NCBI RefSeq assembly: GCF_009765875.1
Contig: NZ_LMUP01000004.1
Location: forward strand, 124,001-188,000
Direction of reading: 5' to 3'
DNA length: 64,000 nucleotides
Origin: Pedobacter sp. L105
Lineage (GTDB): Bacteria; Bacteroidota; Bacteroidia; Sphingobacteriales; Sphingobacteriaceae
Shown piece by piece: positions 45,391-53,921 of the stretch. The notes under the pieces were generated by a model. It worked only from the letters and a program-made list of their open reading frames with translations. It searched no databases and was not told the DNA's origin. Position 1 is the stretch's first letter. The number at the start of each line of letters is the position of its first letter. Made by a program: the position numbers and the translations under genes.

Positions 45391-45810
45391 ATGCGTATTG
45401 AAATACATGACCTTACCGAATTAAGCAGTGCTGCAAAAGCGCTGCTTAATTTTGCAGGAGAAGAAAAGATATTCATTTTTGAAGGGGAAATGGGCGCCGG
45501 GAAAACTACTTTCATCAAAGCCCTCTGTGCGGAATTAGGCGTAGAGGATATGGTGAGCAGCCCTACTTTTTCTATCGTTAATGAATACGCCGCAGCCGAT
45601 GAAGTGATTTATCACTTCGATTTTTACAGGATCAAAAATTTACAGGAAGCTTATGATATCGGCTACGAAGAGTATTTTTATTCCGGTAACTTATGTCTCA
45701 TCGAATGGCCGGAATTGGTGGCCGAGATCCTTCCGGAAAGTTATGCCAAGGTAGAAATCGCCATTCTTTCTCCAGATACGAGGGCGTTCAGCTTTAGTAT
45801 AGTGTCCTGA
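45391..45810 (+). CDS. tsaE: tRNA threonylcarbamoyladenosine biosynthesis ATPase
   Basis: 139 aa P-loop protein. Walker A GEMGAGKTTFIKAL (about 33-46), SSPTFSIVNEY (switch region) and LCLIEWPEL are the TsaE signatures. It drives release of product in the TsaBDE complex making t6A37 in ANN-decoding tRNAs. It is 8 bp downstream of porX and so probably cotranscribed. The ald gene starts 69 bp further on. Confidence 0.94.
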   Translation: MRIEIHDLTELSSAAKALLNFAGEEKIFIFEGEMGAGKTTFIKALCAELGVEDMVSSPTFSIVNEYAAADEVIYHFDFYRIKNLQEAYDIGYEEYFYSGNLCLIEWPELVAEILPESYAKVEIAILSPDTRAFSFSIVS

Positions 45811-45879
45811 GATTTTATTTTTAAATGCTTGAATTCATCTTATTTTTATTAATTTCAATCAAATAAATCATCTAGATAA

Positions 45880-47106
45880 ATGGCTACAGGATTACGGGAA
45901 GAAATGGCCTCCATTGCTCAAAAAGGGTTACTACAACCTAAAGAGACACTCTCTGAGTTAAAACAGAAAAGTAATAGCCTCTATATTGGCATCCCAAAAG
46001 AGATATCATTCCAGGAAAACAGGATCGCCCTTACCCCTTTGTCTGTTGCCCTGCTGGTAAACAACGGACATAAAGTGTTACTGGAAAGTGGTGCCGGTAC
46101 AGGTGCTAATTTTTCTGATAATGACTACAGTGAACAGGGTGCCATTATCACTTTTAACAAGAAGGACGTTTTTGACGCCGATATCATCGTTAAGATTGCC
46201 CCGCCAACCGTAGAAGAGATTGAATTACTGCATAAAGGCCAGACGCTGATCTCTGCCCTTCAAATGGGCGCACTAAAAGAAAGTTACCTGAAAGCCCTGC
46301 TGGATAAAAAAATCAATGCCATCTGTTTTGAAAACCTGCGGGATGAAGGAAATATTTTAAGCGTTGTGCGCGCCATGAGCGAGATTGTAGGTGCCACATC
46401 GATTTTTATTGCTGCCGAGTATTTAAGCAGCGTAACCGGTGGCAAAGGATTGATGCTCGGTGGATTTACCGGCGTTCCTCCTACGGAGATCGTGATCCTC
46501 GGTGCCGGAACAGTGGGCGAATATGCTGCCCGTACAGCCTTATCCCTGGGTGCAGAGGTTAAAGTATTTGACAGCTCTATCTACCGCCTGCGCAGGCTCC
46601 AGAATAACCTGGGCAGCCGTGTGTTCACCTCTGTGATGCAACCTATAGTACTGGGAAAAGCCGTTACCACCTGCGACGTGGTTATAGGCGCCATCAGGGC
46701 TACCAATGGCCGAAGCCCCTGTATTATTATGGAAGAAACCGTAGCCCGCATGAAACCGGACTCTGTAGTGATCGACGTAAGTATAGATCAGGGCGGCTGT
46801 TTTGAAACTTCTGAAGTGACTAACCATAAAGACCCTATTTTTAGAAAACATGATGTGATCCATTACTGTGTTCCTAATATCGCTTCCAGAGTGCCAAGAA
46901 CAGCATCTTATGCCTTAACAAATATCTTTACCCCTATTCTGGTGGATATAGGTGAAATGGGTGGGCTGATGAATGTAGTATGGAATAAACCCGGTATCAG
47001 GGATGCACTGTATATTTACCAGGGACACCTGACCAATAAAGACCTGGCCAATAGATTTAACCTGCCTTGTAAAGATATAGAACTACTGGTGGCCGCTAAT
47101 CAGTAA
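45880..47106 (+). CDS. ald: Alanine dehydrogenase
   Basis: 408 aa NAD-dependent enzyme interconverting L-alanine and pyruvate plus ammonia. YIGIPKEISFQENRIALTP opens the catalytic domain (Arg for substrate). IVILGAGTVGEYAARTALSL is the NAD Rossmann loop, about residue 205. A roughly 35-residue N-terminal extension precedes the usual start. The family also includes transhydrogenase alpha subunits, but the short form and lack of membrane segments favour AlaDH. Its last 11 bp overlap the end of the convergent MFS gene. Confidence 0.9.
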   Translation: MATGLREEMASIAQKGLLQPKETLSELKQKSNSLYIGIPKEISFQENRIALTPLSVALLVNNGHKVLLESGAGTGANFSDNDYSEQGAIITFNKKDVFDADIIVKIAPPTVEEIELLHKGQTLISALQMGALKESYLKALLDKKINAICFENLRDEGNILSVVRAMSEIVGATSIFIAAEYLSSVTGGKGLMLGGFTGVPPTEIVILGAGTVGEYAARTALSLGAEVKVFDSSIYRLRRLQNNLGSRVFTSVMQPIVLGKAVTTCDVVIGAIRATNGRSPCIIMEETVARMKPDSVVIDVSIDQGGCFETSEVTNHKDPIFRKHDVIHYCVPNIASRVPRTASYALTNIFTPILVDIGEMGGLMNVVWNKPGIRDALYIYQGHLTNKDLANRFNLPCKDIELLVAANQ

Positions 47107-48283
47107 GGGTGATTACCTTTTTTGGTGCTTTCCATATAAATTGAAGATAGGCTAACCCGCTTAAGGTAACGCCTGTGCAAATAAAAAAGGCTACAGGTAT
47201 GGCAGTGATATCATCCACAAACAGCCATCCAGCCAGCAGAGCCCCCAGTCCGATACCTGCCTCCAGCGCAATGTACATGGTGGCCATTGCTTTTCCGCGA
47301 TGTTCAGGATCACTCAGGTCTATCGTCCAGGCATAAGCTGCAGGGGATAACATTCCTGTAGCAATACCGTATAAAGCCGAGGCACCCATGAGCGACCATG
47401 AAGAACCTGCTAAACCTATCCACACCAGTGAAACGGACATGATCACAATGGATATTTTCAGGATCAGCACCCTGCCGTATTGGTCGGATGCTTTGCCCGC
47501 AATGAACCTGATCAACAAAGACGTAACCGTAAATACCACAAAAAATAACCCTTTATTGTTGGTCCCCAGGTATTTGCTCCAATCGCCTATGACAGTTAAT
47601 ATCGCCCCATAACTTACATAACTCAGTAGGGTAATCAGCGCAGCTGGTATCACCCTCCATTCAACAATGTCCTTTCTTTTGATTTTTAAAAGCGAAAAGC
47701 TGAACCGTTGTTTTTCCTGTAACGATTCTTTCATATTAGCCAGTATCACAATGGACAACAGCGCAAATAAAGAAGAGCAGTAAAACAGGATATCTATAGA
47801 GAAGTGATCAGTAATAGTGCTCCCTATTGCAGGGCCTATGGCCAGTCCGGTACTAAAACATAAACCATGGATCCCCATCGCTTCGCCCAGTCTGCTTTTC
47901 GGCACCAGGTCGGCCACAAAAGCGGCGGTGGCAGTTGGTTTAAAACCTGTAGAAAATCCATGGATCAGTCTAAGGAATAAAAATCCCGCTATGGTAGTTA
48001 ATACCGGATAAAGGAAACCGCAAATAAAACACACAATAGAGCCTACAGCCATCACAGGTACCCTGCCGATCGTATCGGTCAGCTTTCCGCTAAAAGGTCT
48101 GGAGAAGCCCGCAGTGAGCGTAAACAAGGCAATGATCAATCCTTTGTAAGAAGCCCCGCCCATGGCAGTCAGGTAAGCTGGCAATTCCGGGATCAGCATG
48201 TTAAAGCTGGAAGAAAAAAGGAAGGAGCTTAAACAGACCAGTCCAAACTGTAAAGTGTAAATCGATTCAGCGGATTTTTGCAT
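47096..48283 (-). CDS. MFS transporter
   Basis: 395 aa with 12 predicted membrane helices in two six-helix halves. FSRPFSGKLTDTIGRVPVM between helices 2 and 3 is MFS motif A, and LRLIHGFSTGFKPTATAAF covers helix 4. Substrate not predictable; the pattern resembles drug-efflux-like 12-TM carriers. The stop codon lies inside the ald gene (11-bp convergent overlap), so transcription of the two may interfere. Confidence 0.88.
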   Translation of the reverse strand: MQKSAESIYTLQFGLVCLSSFLFSSSFNMLIPELPAYLTAMGGASYKGLIIALFTLTAGFSRPFSGKLTDTIGRVPVMAVGSIVCFICGFLYPVLTTIAGFLFLRLIHGFSTGFKPTATAAFVADLVPKSRLGEAMGIHGLCFSTGLAIGPAIGSTITDHFSIDILFYCSSLFALLSIVILANMKESLQEKQRFSFSLLKIKRKDIVEWRVIPAALITLLSYVSYGAILTVIGDWSKYLGTNNKGLFFVVFTVTSLLIRFIAGKASDQYGRVLILKISIVIMSVSLVWIGLAGSSWSLMGASALYGIATGMLSPAAYAWTIDLSDPEHRGKAMATMYIALEAGIGLGALLAGWLFVDDITAIPVAFFICTGVTLSGLAYLQFIWKAPKKVITLTD

Positions 48284-48320
48284 ATCCGAACAAAAATAAC
48301 ATTAAACCCGATACTTTCTT

Positions 48321-49652
48321 TTAGAATTTTTCGTGAATGTAAGTCATGATTTTTACCATTTCTTTCCTCGAATCAGCAGCAGGGCCAACAAAGTTATTGT
48401 TCATGAAGGAAAAGACCAGTACCCTTCCCTTTTTGGTCAGCACATAACCGCTTTGGTTATACACCCCGGAGAGGCTTCCTGTTTTTCCAAAGATAAAAGG
48501 ATGATCCGTTTTAGGATAAGTGCTTTTCAACGTCCCTGATTTGCCTCCTGCAGGCAGCATCCCGAATAGTTTTTCCCTGTTGTTTACTTCTTTATCTATC
48601 ATCCGGAGGATGGCGATCATATCGGCCGGACTAAACAGGTTCATCCTGGACAAGCCCGATCCATCAACCCATCTTGGTTTATTAGGTAAACCAGCCAAAT
48701 ACTTTTCCTGGACAAATTGAATAACTGCCGTCGCATTTAAAGGTCCCTGAAGCTGGTTCGCATAAACCAGCATCAGCTGTTCGGCAATAAAATTATCACT
48801 GGGCTGCAGCATTTCACGCAACACTTCTTCAGATTTTAGGTTATAAATGGACTTTGCAGAAGCCGGCATCTCCATGTGCAACACCTGGACAGGAACGTGA
48901 AGCGTATCATTTAACAACCGTACTGTAGTTGCTGTACTGGTTTTATAAGGAATGAACTGGTCGTAGTTCGCAGCCATAGTGACAGCAGGATAGTTAAACC
49001 TGTTCTGGTTAAACTTCCTCACCGCGTAAAAAGCTTTTTCTGCAGATAGGCTATCCACCTTAAAACTATCCGTAAATACAATAGGTACAATACTTAACTT
49101 TCCGTTGGTATTTTTTGCCTCGATCAGGTTATCCATTAAAGGCAGCTCTGTAATTTCTGCCTGGTAATAATCATTGTAATCGTCCCATGCCCAACCCGGT
49201 CCGTAAAAATTACCTGTATACCTTCCGGGAGAAAAGAATAACTGCTTATGGCTGTTTTTCAGAAAATTGGCCGCCTGAACTCCCTTTAGACGTCGCTGGA
49301 AGAACGAAGGATCGCCGGTTCCCCAGAAGATCAGTGAATCTCCTTTTTCAATATATCTCAGGGAAGGAATGGAATCAGGTATTAATTTCAGTCCTGCATA
49401 AAAAGTAAACAGCTTGGTATTGGAGGCCGCAACAAAATATTTGTCGGCATTTTTTTCATAGATCACTTGCCCATTATCCAGATCAGCTAAGGCAAATCCT
49501 ACCAGATGATCATTTAAGGCGACTGAATTTTTAAATAAACCATTTACTTTACCAGCCATCTGCCGGTTTACAGAACAACTTTCCAGAATAAACAGCAGCA
49601 AGACCGCTAAACCATAAAAGCATTTGCTGTAAGGGGATTGATTTTGTCTCAT
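48321..49652 (-). CDS. dacB: D-alanyl-D-alanine carboxypeptidase / endopeptidase, PBP4 type
   Basis: 443 aa S13-family penicillin-binding protein. N-terminal lipobox-like ILESCSV after a hydrophobic stretch suggests lipoprotein anchoring. The three active-site motifs are AASNTKLFTFY (SxxK), QPSDNFIAEQL (SxN) and IFGKTGSLSG (KTG), with PRWVDGSGLSR between the last two. It trims or cleaves peptidoglycan peptides in the periplasm. The domain insert usual for PBP4 is between SxxK and SxN. Monocistronic; 37 bp upstream of the MFS start on the same strand. Confidence 0.92.
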   Translation of the reverse strand: MRQNQSPYSKCFYGLAVLLLFILESCSVNRQMAGKVNGLFKNSVALNDHLVGFALADLDNGQVIYEKNADKYFVAASNTKLFTFYAGLKLIPDSIPSLRYIEKGDSLIFWGTGDPSFFQRRLKGVQAANFLKNSHKQLFFSPGRYTGNFYGPGWAWDDYNDYYQAEITELPLMDNLIEAKNTNGKLSIVPIVFTDSFKVDSLSAEKAFYAVRKFNQNRFNYPAVTMAANYDQFIPYKTSTATTVRLLNDTLHVPVQVLHMEMPASAKSIYNLKSEEVLREMLQPSDNFIAEQLMLVYANQLQGPLNATAVIQFVQEKYLAGLPNKPRWVDGSGLSRMNLFSPADMIAILRMIDKEVNNREKLFGMLPAGGKSGTLKSTYPKTDHPFIFGKTGSLSGVYNQSGYVLTKKGRVLVFSFMNNNFVGPAADSRKEMVKIMTYIHEKF

Positions 49653-49786
49653 TTTAGTGTATTGCGGCTAATCTTACCGTAATGTATCAATTATTTTATC
49701 TAAATGATCAACTGAATTTTTAAAATGTGTTCTAACAATCAATATATTTAGCCCCTCAATCCAAAACTAAATCACAGTCAAAAAGA

Positions 49787-52300
49787 ATGAATACAAAAAC
49801 AAGATTACTGGCAGTAGCCGGTATGTGTGTTTTTTGTGCGCTAGGCAGTAATACTGTATATGCACAAAAAAAGTCTAAAAAAAATGTACCTGCGACAACC
49901 ACTCCTGCGCCGCAACCTCCGCCCCCGGCAAAAAAAGACGAGATTAAACATTTTAAAGATGTGATCACAGCCAAGGCAAGAACAAAGAATGGCCTGTTTA
50001 AAACATACAAAGTTGATGATAAATGGTTCTTCGAGATTCCCGATACCCTGCTTAACCGCGAGATGCTTGTAGTATCCCGGCTCAATAAAGTTCCTTCTGG
50101 CGTGTCTGTTGGTAATCAGCAGTACGGAGGAGAGGAGCTGAATGACCAGGTATGGCAGTGGGAACGCCGCGGAAAACAGATTTTTTTACGTGTACCAAGT
50201 TATTCTGTAAGCGCAGACAGCACTTCAGATATGTACCAGTCGGTTAAAAATTCAAATCTGTCAACCATTATGGCCAGCTTTGATATCAAAGCCTACAACA
50301 AAGATACCACAGGGGTGATCATCGATGTAACTGATTTCTATAACGGGGATATCATGGCCATTAGCGCAACAGAAGCATTGAGAAAAGCCTATAAATCCAC
50401 TGTCCTTGACCCGACACGCTCTTATATTGATACGATAAAAACATTTCCGCTGAATATTGAAGTGGTGACTACCAAGACCTATAAAACCGGGGAATCACCT
50501 ATTGATAACAGCATAGGCGCAATTACTTATGAATTTAACACCTCTATGCTGTTGTTGCCTAAAATACCGGCAAAGGCGAGGCTGACAGATGCAAGGGTAG
50601 GTTATTTTGGCCAGACGCAAATAGACTATGGCACAAACGCCCAAAAGGCGGAACGCACGGCCTATATCCACCGCTGGAACCTGGTTCCCAAAGATACTGC
50701 TGCTTATATGCGTGGCGAACTCGTGGAGCCTGTTAAACCAATCATCATTTATATTGATCCTGCGACACCGAAAAAATGGGTTCCTTATCTGATTCAGGGG
50801 ATTAACGACTGGCAGGTGGCCTTTCAGGAAGCCGGATTTAAAAATGCGATCATCGGTAAAGAAGCACCAAGTGCAAAAGAAGATCCTGATTTTAGCGTAG
50901 ATGATTCCCGCTACTCTGTGGTGCGTTATTTCGCCTCGGACATTTCAAATGCCTATGGCCCGCATATTTCTGATCCGCGCACCGGACAGATCCTGGAAAC
51001 CCATATCGGTTGGTATCATAACGTGATGAACCTGCTGAGAAACTGGTATTTTGTACAAACAGCAGCCATTAATCCCGCTGCAAGAAAAGCCAAATTTGAC
51101 GACCAGCAAATGGGTGAACTCATCCGCTTTGTGTCTTCACATGAGATTGGCCATACCCTTGGATTACCACATAATTTTGGCTCCAGTTATGGTTATCCCG
51201 TAGATTCGCTACGTTCAAAAACTTTCACTGATAAACACGGAACAGCACCATCCATTATGGATTACGCCCGTTTTAATTATATCGCCCAACCAGGTGATGG
51301 CGTAACTAAACTTCACCCTGCTATCGGAGAATACGATAAATGGTCTGTTAAATGGGGATATACCTGGTTTCCGGGTAATTTAACGCCTAAACAGGAGCGC
51401 GAAAAACTGGATGTATGGACCATAGCAAAAGCTGGAAATCCTTTATATTTCTACGGCCGTCAGGGTACCAGCCTTGACCCGCGTCTGCAAAGTGAAGACC
51501 TGGGTGATAATGCCATGAAAGCCAGCACCTATGGAATTGCCAATTTAAAACGCATCCTTCCGAACATAGAAAAATGGACTTACGAAAAGGGAAAAGACTA
51601 CAGCGATCTGAAAGAAATCTACAGTGAAGTCCTGGGACAGTTTAACCGTTATATGGGACATGTGACAGCCAACGTAGGCGGCATGAGCGAGAATTTTAAA
51701 ACCTACGACCAGAGTGGCACAGTATACACTTATCTGCCAAAGGCTAAACAGAAAGAAGCGATTACTTTTTTTAATCTTCAGCTTTTTACCACTCCCCTGT
51801 GGCTGATCAATACGGCAGAATTGAATAAATTTGATAACGGATTGGTGTTAGGCGGAATCAAAAGTGTTCAAACCCGTACCCTGGGCAGTTTGCTGTCTCC
51901 TTTCCGTATAGCCAGATTGCTGGATAATGAAACTAAAAACGGAGCCACACTTGCCTATACCTTGCCCGAGCTATTTAATGACCTTCATACAGGTATATTT
52001 CCTGCAGGGAGACCAGATGCCTTTAAAAGGAATTTACAGCGTTCTTATGTAGACAGACTGGCCCTTTTAATGACTAAAGACCTGGAACCAACAACAGCCG
52101 CGGCGAACGAAGGAAATGCCAGTTCAGGAAATACCCCGGTAAGCATATCTTTATCTGATATCAGGCCGTTGGTAAGGGCAGAACTAAAGTCCCTTCTGCT
52201 TACCGTAAAATCAAGAGCGGTTACAGGCGATTCCATCACCAAAGCTCATTATGATGATCTGGCGATAAGAATTAGCGATATCCTGTATCCCAAAAAATAA
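49787..52300 (+). CDS. Zinc-dependent metalloprotease (metzincin-like; DUF5117/DUF4953 type)
   Basis: 837 aa, exported (signal ending SNTVYAQ, then a Lys/Pro-rich linker). A DUF5118/DUF5117-type region (about 40-320) precedes the catalytic domain. HEIGHTLGLPHNFG is the metzincin HExxHxxGxxH zinc site, and SIMDYARFNY supplies the Met-turn. The C-terminal third (DUF4953) ends near 837. Such large proteases are common in Bacteroidota and probably degrade proteins in the envelope or outside the cell. Substrate unknown. Single gene with 134 bp of AT-rich upstream DNA. Confidence 0.9.
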   Translation: MNTKTRLLAVAGMCVFCALGSNTVYAQKKSKKNVPATTTPAPQPPPPAKKDEIKHFKDVITAKARTKNGLFKTYKVDDKWFFEIPDTLLNREMLVVSRLNKVPSGVSVGNQQYGGEELNDQVWQWERRGKQIFLRVPSYSVSADSTSDMYQSVKNSNLSTIMASFDIKAYNKDTTGVIIDVTDFYNGDIMAISATEALRKAYKSTVLDPTRSYIDTIKTFPLNIEVVTTKTYKTGESPIDNSIGAITYEFNTSMLLLPKIPAKARLTDARVGYFGQTQIDYGTNAQKAERTAYIHRWNLVPKDTAAYMRGELVEPVKPIIIYIDPATPKKWVPYLIQGINDWQVAFQEAGFKNAIIGKEAPSAKEDPDFSVDDSRYSVVRYFASDISNAYGPHISDPRTGQILETHIGWYHNVMNLLRNWYFVQTAAINPAARKAKFDDQQMGELIRFVSSHEIGHTLGLPHNFGSSYGYPVDSLRSKTFTDKHGTAPSIMDYARFNYIAQPGDGVTKLHPAIGEYDKWSVKWGYTWFPGNLTPKQEREKLDVWTIAKAGNPLYFYGRQGTSLDPRLQSEDLGDNAMKASTYGIANLKRILPNIEKWTYEKGKDYSDLKEIYSEVLGQFNRYMGHVTANVGGMSENFKTYDQSGTVYTYLPKAKQKEAITFFNLQLFTTPLWLINTAELNKFDNGLVLGGIKSVQTRTLGSLLSPFRIARLLDNETKNGATLAYTLPELFNDLHTGIFPAGRPDAFKRNLQRSYVDRLALLMTKDLEPTTAAANEGNASSGNTPVSISLSDIRPLVRAELKSLLLTVKSRAVTGDSITKAHYDDLAIRISDILYPKK

Positions 52301-52354
52301 ATTAATAGTTAAACCAGACTAAACCTTGCCCTGGGTTTAGCCTGGTTTGATTCT

Positions 52355-52456
52355 TACTCAATCCATATCTAGTCCATATTGAGTCCAACTCTAGTCCAAG
52401 TTTCTACAACAAATACATGGACTCAATTTGGTTTGACCTTTTATAAATTTTGGATT
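52355..52456. repeat. Intergenic inverted element built on 11-bp steps (copy 2)
   Basis: TCCA occurs at 52362, 52373, 52384 and 52395, each exactly 11 bp apart. After a roughly 20-bp centre the opposite strand motif appears as TGGA 52418, TGGT 52429 and TGGA 52451, again in 11-bp steps (one step skipped). TTGAGTCCA (52380-52388) is mirrored by TGGACTCAA (52418-52426). It is located between the metalloprotease and lipoprotein genes, and shares architecture with the element at 18208-18310. Confidence 0.75.
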
Positions 52457-52574
52457 GACTTAAAGCTAATCCCAGCTGAGATCAGACGTAGGGAAGATTG
52501 AACAAATAACTCAAATGCCTATGATTAGCAAAGAAAGGCTGATATATTTACAGGAAAAAAAGCGTTGTCTGTAT

Positions 52575-53516
52575 ATGAGAGCATTTACCTCCCTGTCAAT
52601 TGTCGTAAGTTTTGGCCTATTTTTCACAGCCTGTAATAGCAGTTCCTCCAAAAAAACAGCACAACCAAAAGCCCCCTTAGACCTGAGTACCATCAGGGGA
52701 ATCAGGTATACCGAAGTAAAACGCCGTTTTAGTAAGGGTCTTTCCTTTGATTCCATGGGTTTTCAGCAGGAACCCAGCTGGATCATCCGGTTTAAAAAAC
52801 CCGATACCGTTGAAGCATATGATCCCGGAAAGAAGATCATGCAGCCATTTTTTTTGACGCACGATCATGCTGAGGTTTATAATTTCGCCAAAGAATATTT
52901 CAGGTTTAAATTGATCAGTAAAGACAGCGTTGTCTTTCAGCGTCTGCAGGTTACGAAAAAGGAGATTGCCGATGATATACGATCTGATGTAAACATGACT
53001 TTTTATGCAGATGATTACATCAAAAATGTACTGCACACCACGGCAGCACAATTACAGCGCCCAAGTAAAGCAGATACCTTGTTTATCGCCAGCCTGGTGG
53101 CCCGTGCCAACCGGAATCCCGGCAACCGCGACAGCGTTTTTGCAGGCAGACAGATTGCCACGCTGACGCCCCGTGACAATAGAATATCTGTAGAGCTTGT
53201 AAATACTGTAGATGTGATGAACGGTAAAACGCAATCTTTTGCTTACCTCTATCCACGGTACCATGTAGTAATTCCCAATGCTTACAAAGAGTTTGGCTAT
53301 GATTTTACCGTTCTGGTGGATGAAAAAGGGAAACTGCGCCTGGGAAATTTTTATACCAATATGTCTGAACTCAAGGAACAACGCAAAAAAGTTCTGGAAG
53401 GGATAATTAGCGTTTACCTTCAGAATTTATTGATAATTAAACCTGGAAGCACATTTGGGATGCCTCATGCCAGTGAAATTACCGTATCAGTAGGCGGCAG
53501 AAAAGGGTCAAAATAA
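52575..53516 (+). CDS. Lipoprotein of unknown function
   Basis: 313 aa from ATG 52575 (MRAFTSLSIVVSFGLFFTAC); in-frame ATGs at 52515 and 52521 would place 20 or 18 residues before the signal. The lipobox FTAC gives Cys20, followed by a Ser/Lys/Pro-rich linker. No known domain recognised. The mature part is a mixture of alpha and beta, with charged segments and a C-terminal LLIIKPGSTFG. The Ser-rich start suggests anchoring in the outer or inner membrane. No operon partner: the cold-shock gene follows after 95 bp. Function cannot be assigned. Confidence 0.75.
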   Translation: MRAFTSLSIVVSFGLFFTACNSSSSKKTAQPKAPLDLSTIRGIRYTEVKRRFSKGLSFDSMGFQQEPSWIIRFKKPDTVEAYDPGKKIMQPFFLTHDHAEVYNFAKEYFRFKLISKDSVVFQRLQVTKKEIADDIRSDVNMTFYADDYIKNVLHTTAAQLQRPSKADTLFIASLVARANRNPGNRDSVFAGRQIATLTPRDNRISVELVNTVDVMNGKTQSFAYLYPRYHVVIPNAYKEFGYDFTVLVDEKGKLRLGNFYTNMSELKEQRKKVLEGIISVYLQNLLIIKPGSTFGMPHASEITVSVGGRKGSK

Positions 53517-53611
53517 ATCTTAAAAAATTATATTCATCAAAAAATGAAGCATTTGCATATTATAAAAAAATAATTACTACCTTGCACACTTAATTATTAA
53601 TACTTAATACA

Positions 53612-53803
53612 ATGCAAGAAGGAACAGTAAAATTTTTTAATGTAACTAAAGGTTTCGGATTTATCGTACCAGCAAATGGCGATAGCGAAATTTTTGTACA
53701 TTCAACAGGCCTTATCGATGAAATCCGTGAAAACGACAAAGTAGAATACGATGTTGAAAGCGGTAAAAAAGGTTTGAATGCGATCAATGTTAAAGTAATC
53801 TAG
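53612..53803 (+). CDS. Cold-shock domain protein
   Basis: 63 aa, a single CSD: GTVKFFNVTKGFGFI holds RNP1 (KGFGFI) and SEIFVHSTGL holds RNP2 (IFVH). Binds single-stranded RNA or DNA as an RNA chaperone. The length is typical of CspA-type proteins. Upstream, TTG followed 22 bp later by TACCTTGC is a weak promoter match. A terminator follows 23 bp after the stop. Confidence 0.95.
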   Translation: MQEGTVKFFNVTKGFGFIVPANGDSEIFVHSTGLIDEIRENDKVEYDVESGKKGLNAINVKVI

Positions 53804-53825
53804 ATTATTATAACCATAATTCGTA

Positions 53826-53861
53826 CAAGCTTCCTGATGAGATATCAGGAAGCTTTTTTTA
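53826..53861 (+). terminator. Intrinsic terminator of the cold-shock gene
   Basis: AAGCTTCCTGAT and ATCAGGAAGCTT form a 12-bp stem around a GAGAT loop, followed by TTTTTAT. Confidence 0.9.
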
Positions 53862-53921
53862 TGCCTGCTAATTTGGCCTCCTTCGTAAAGCTTTTCTATC
53901 TTTATGTTTATTATTTGTTAA

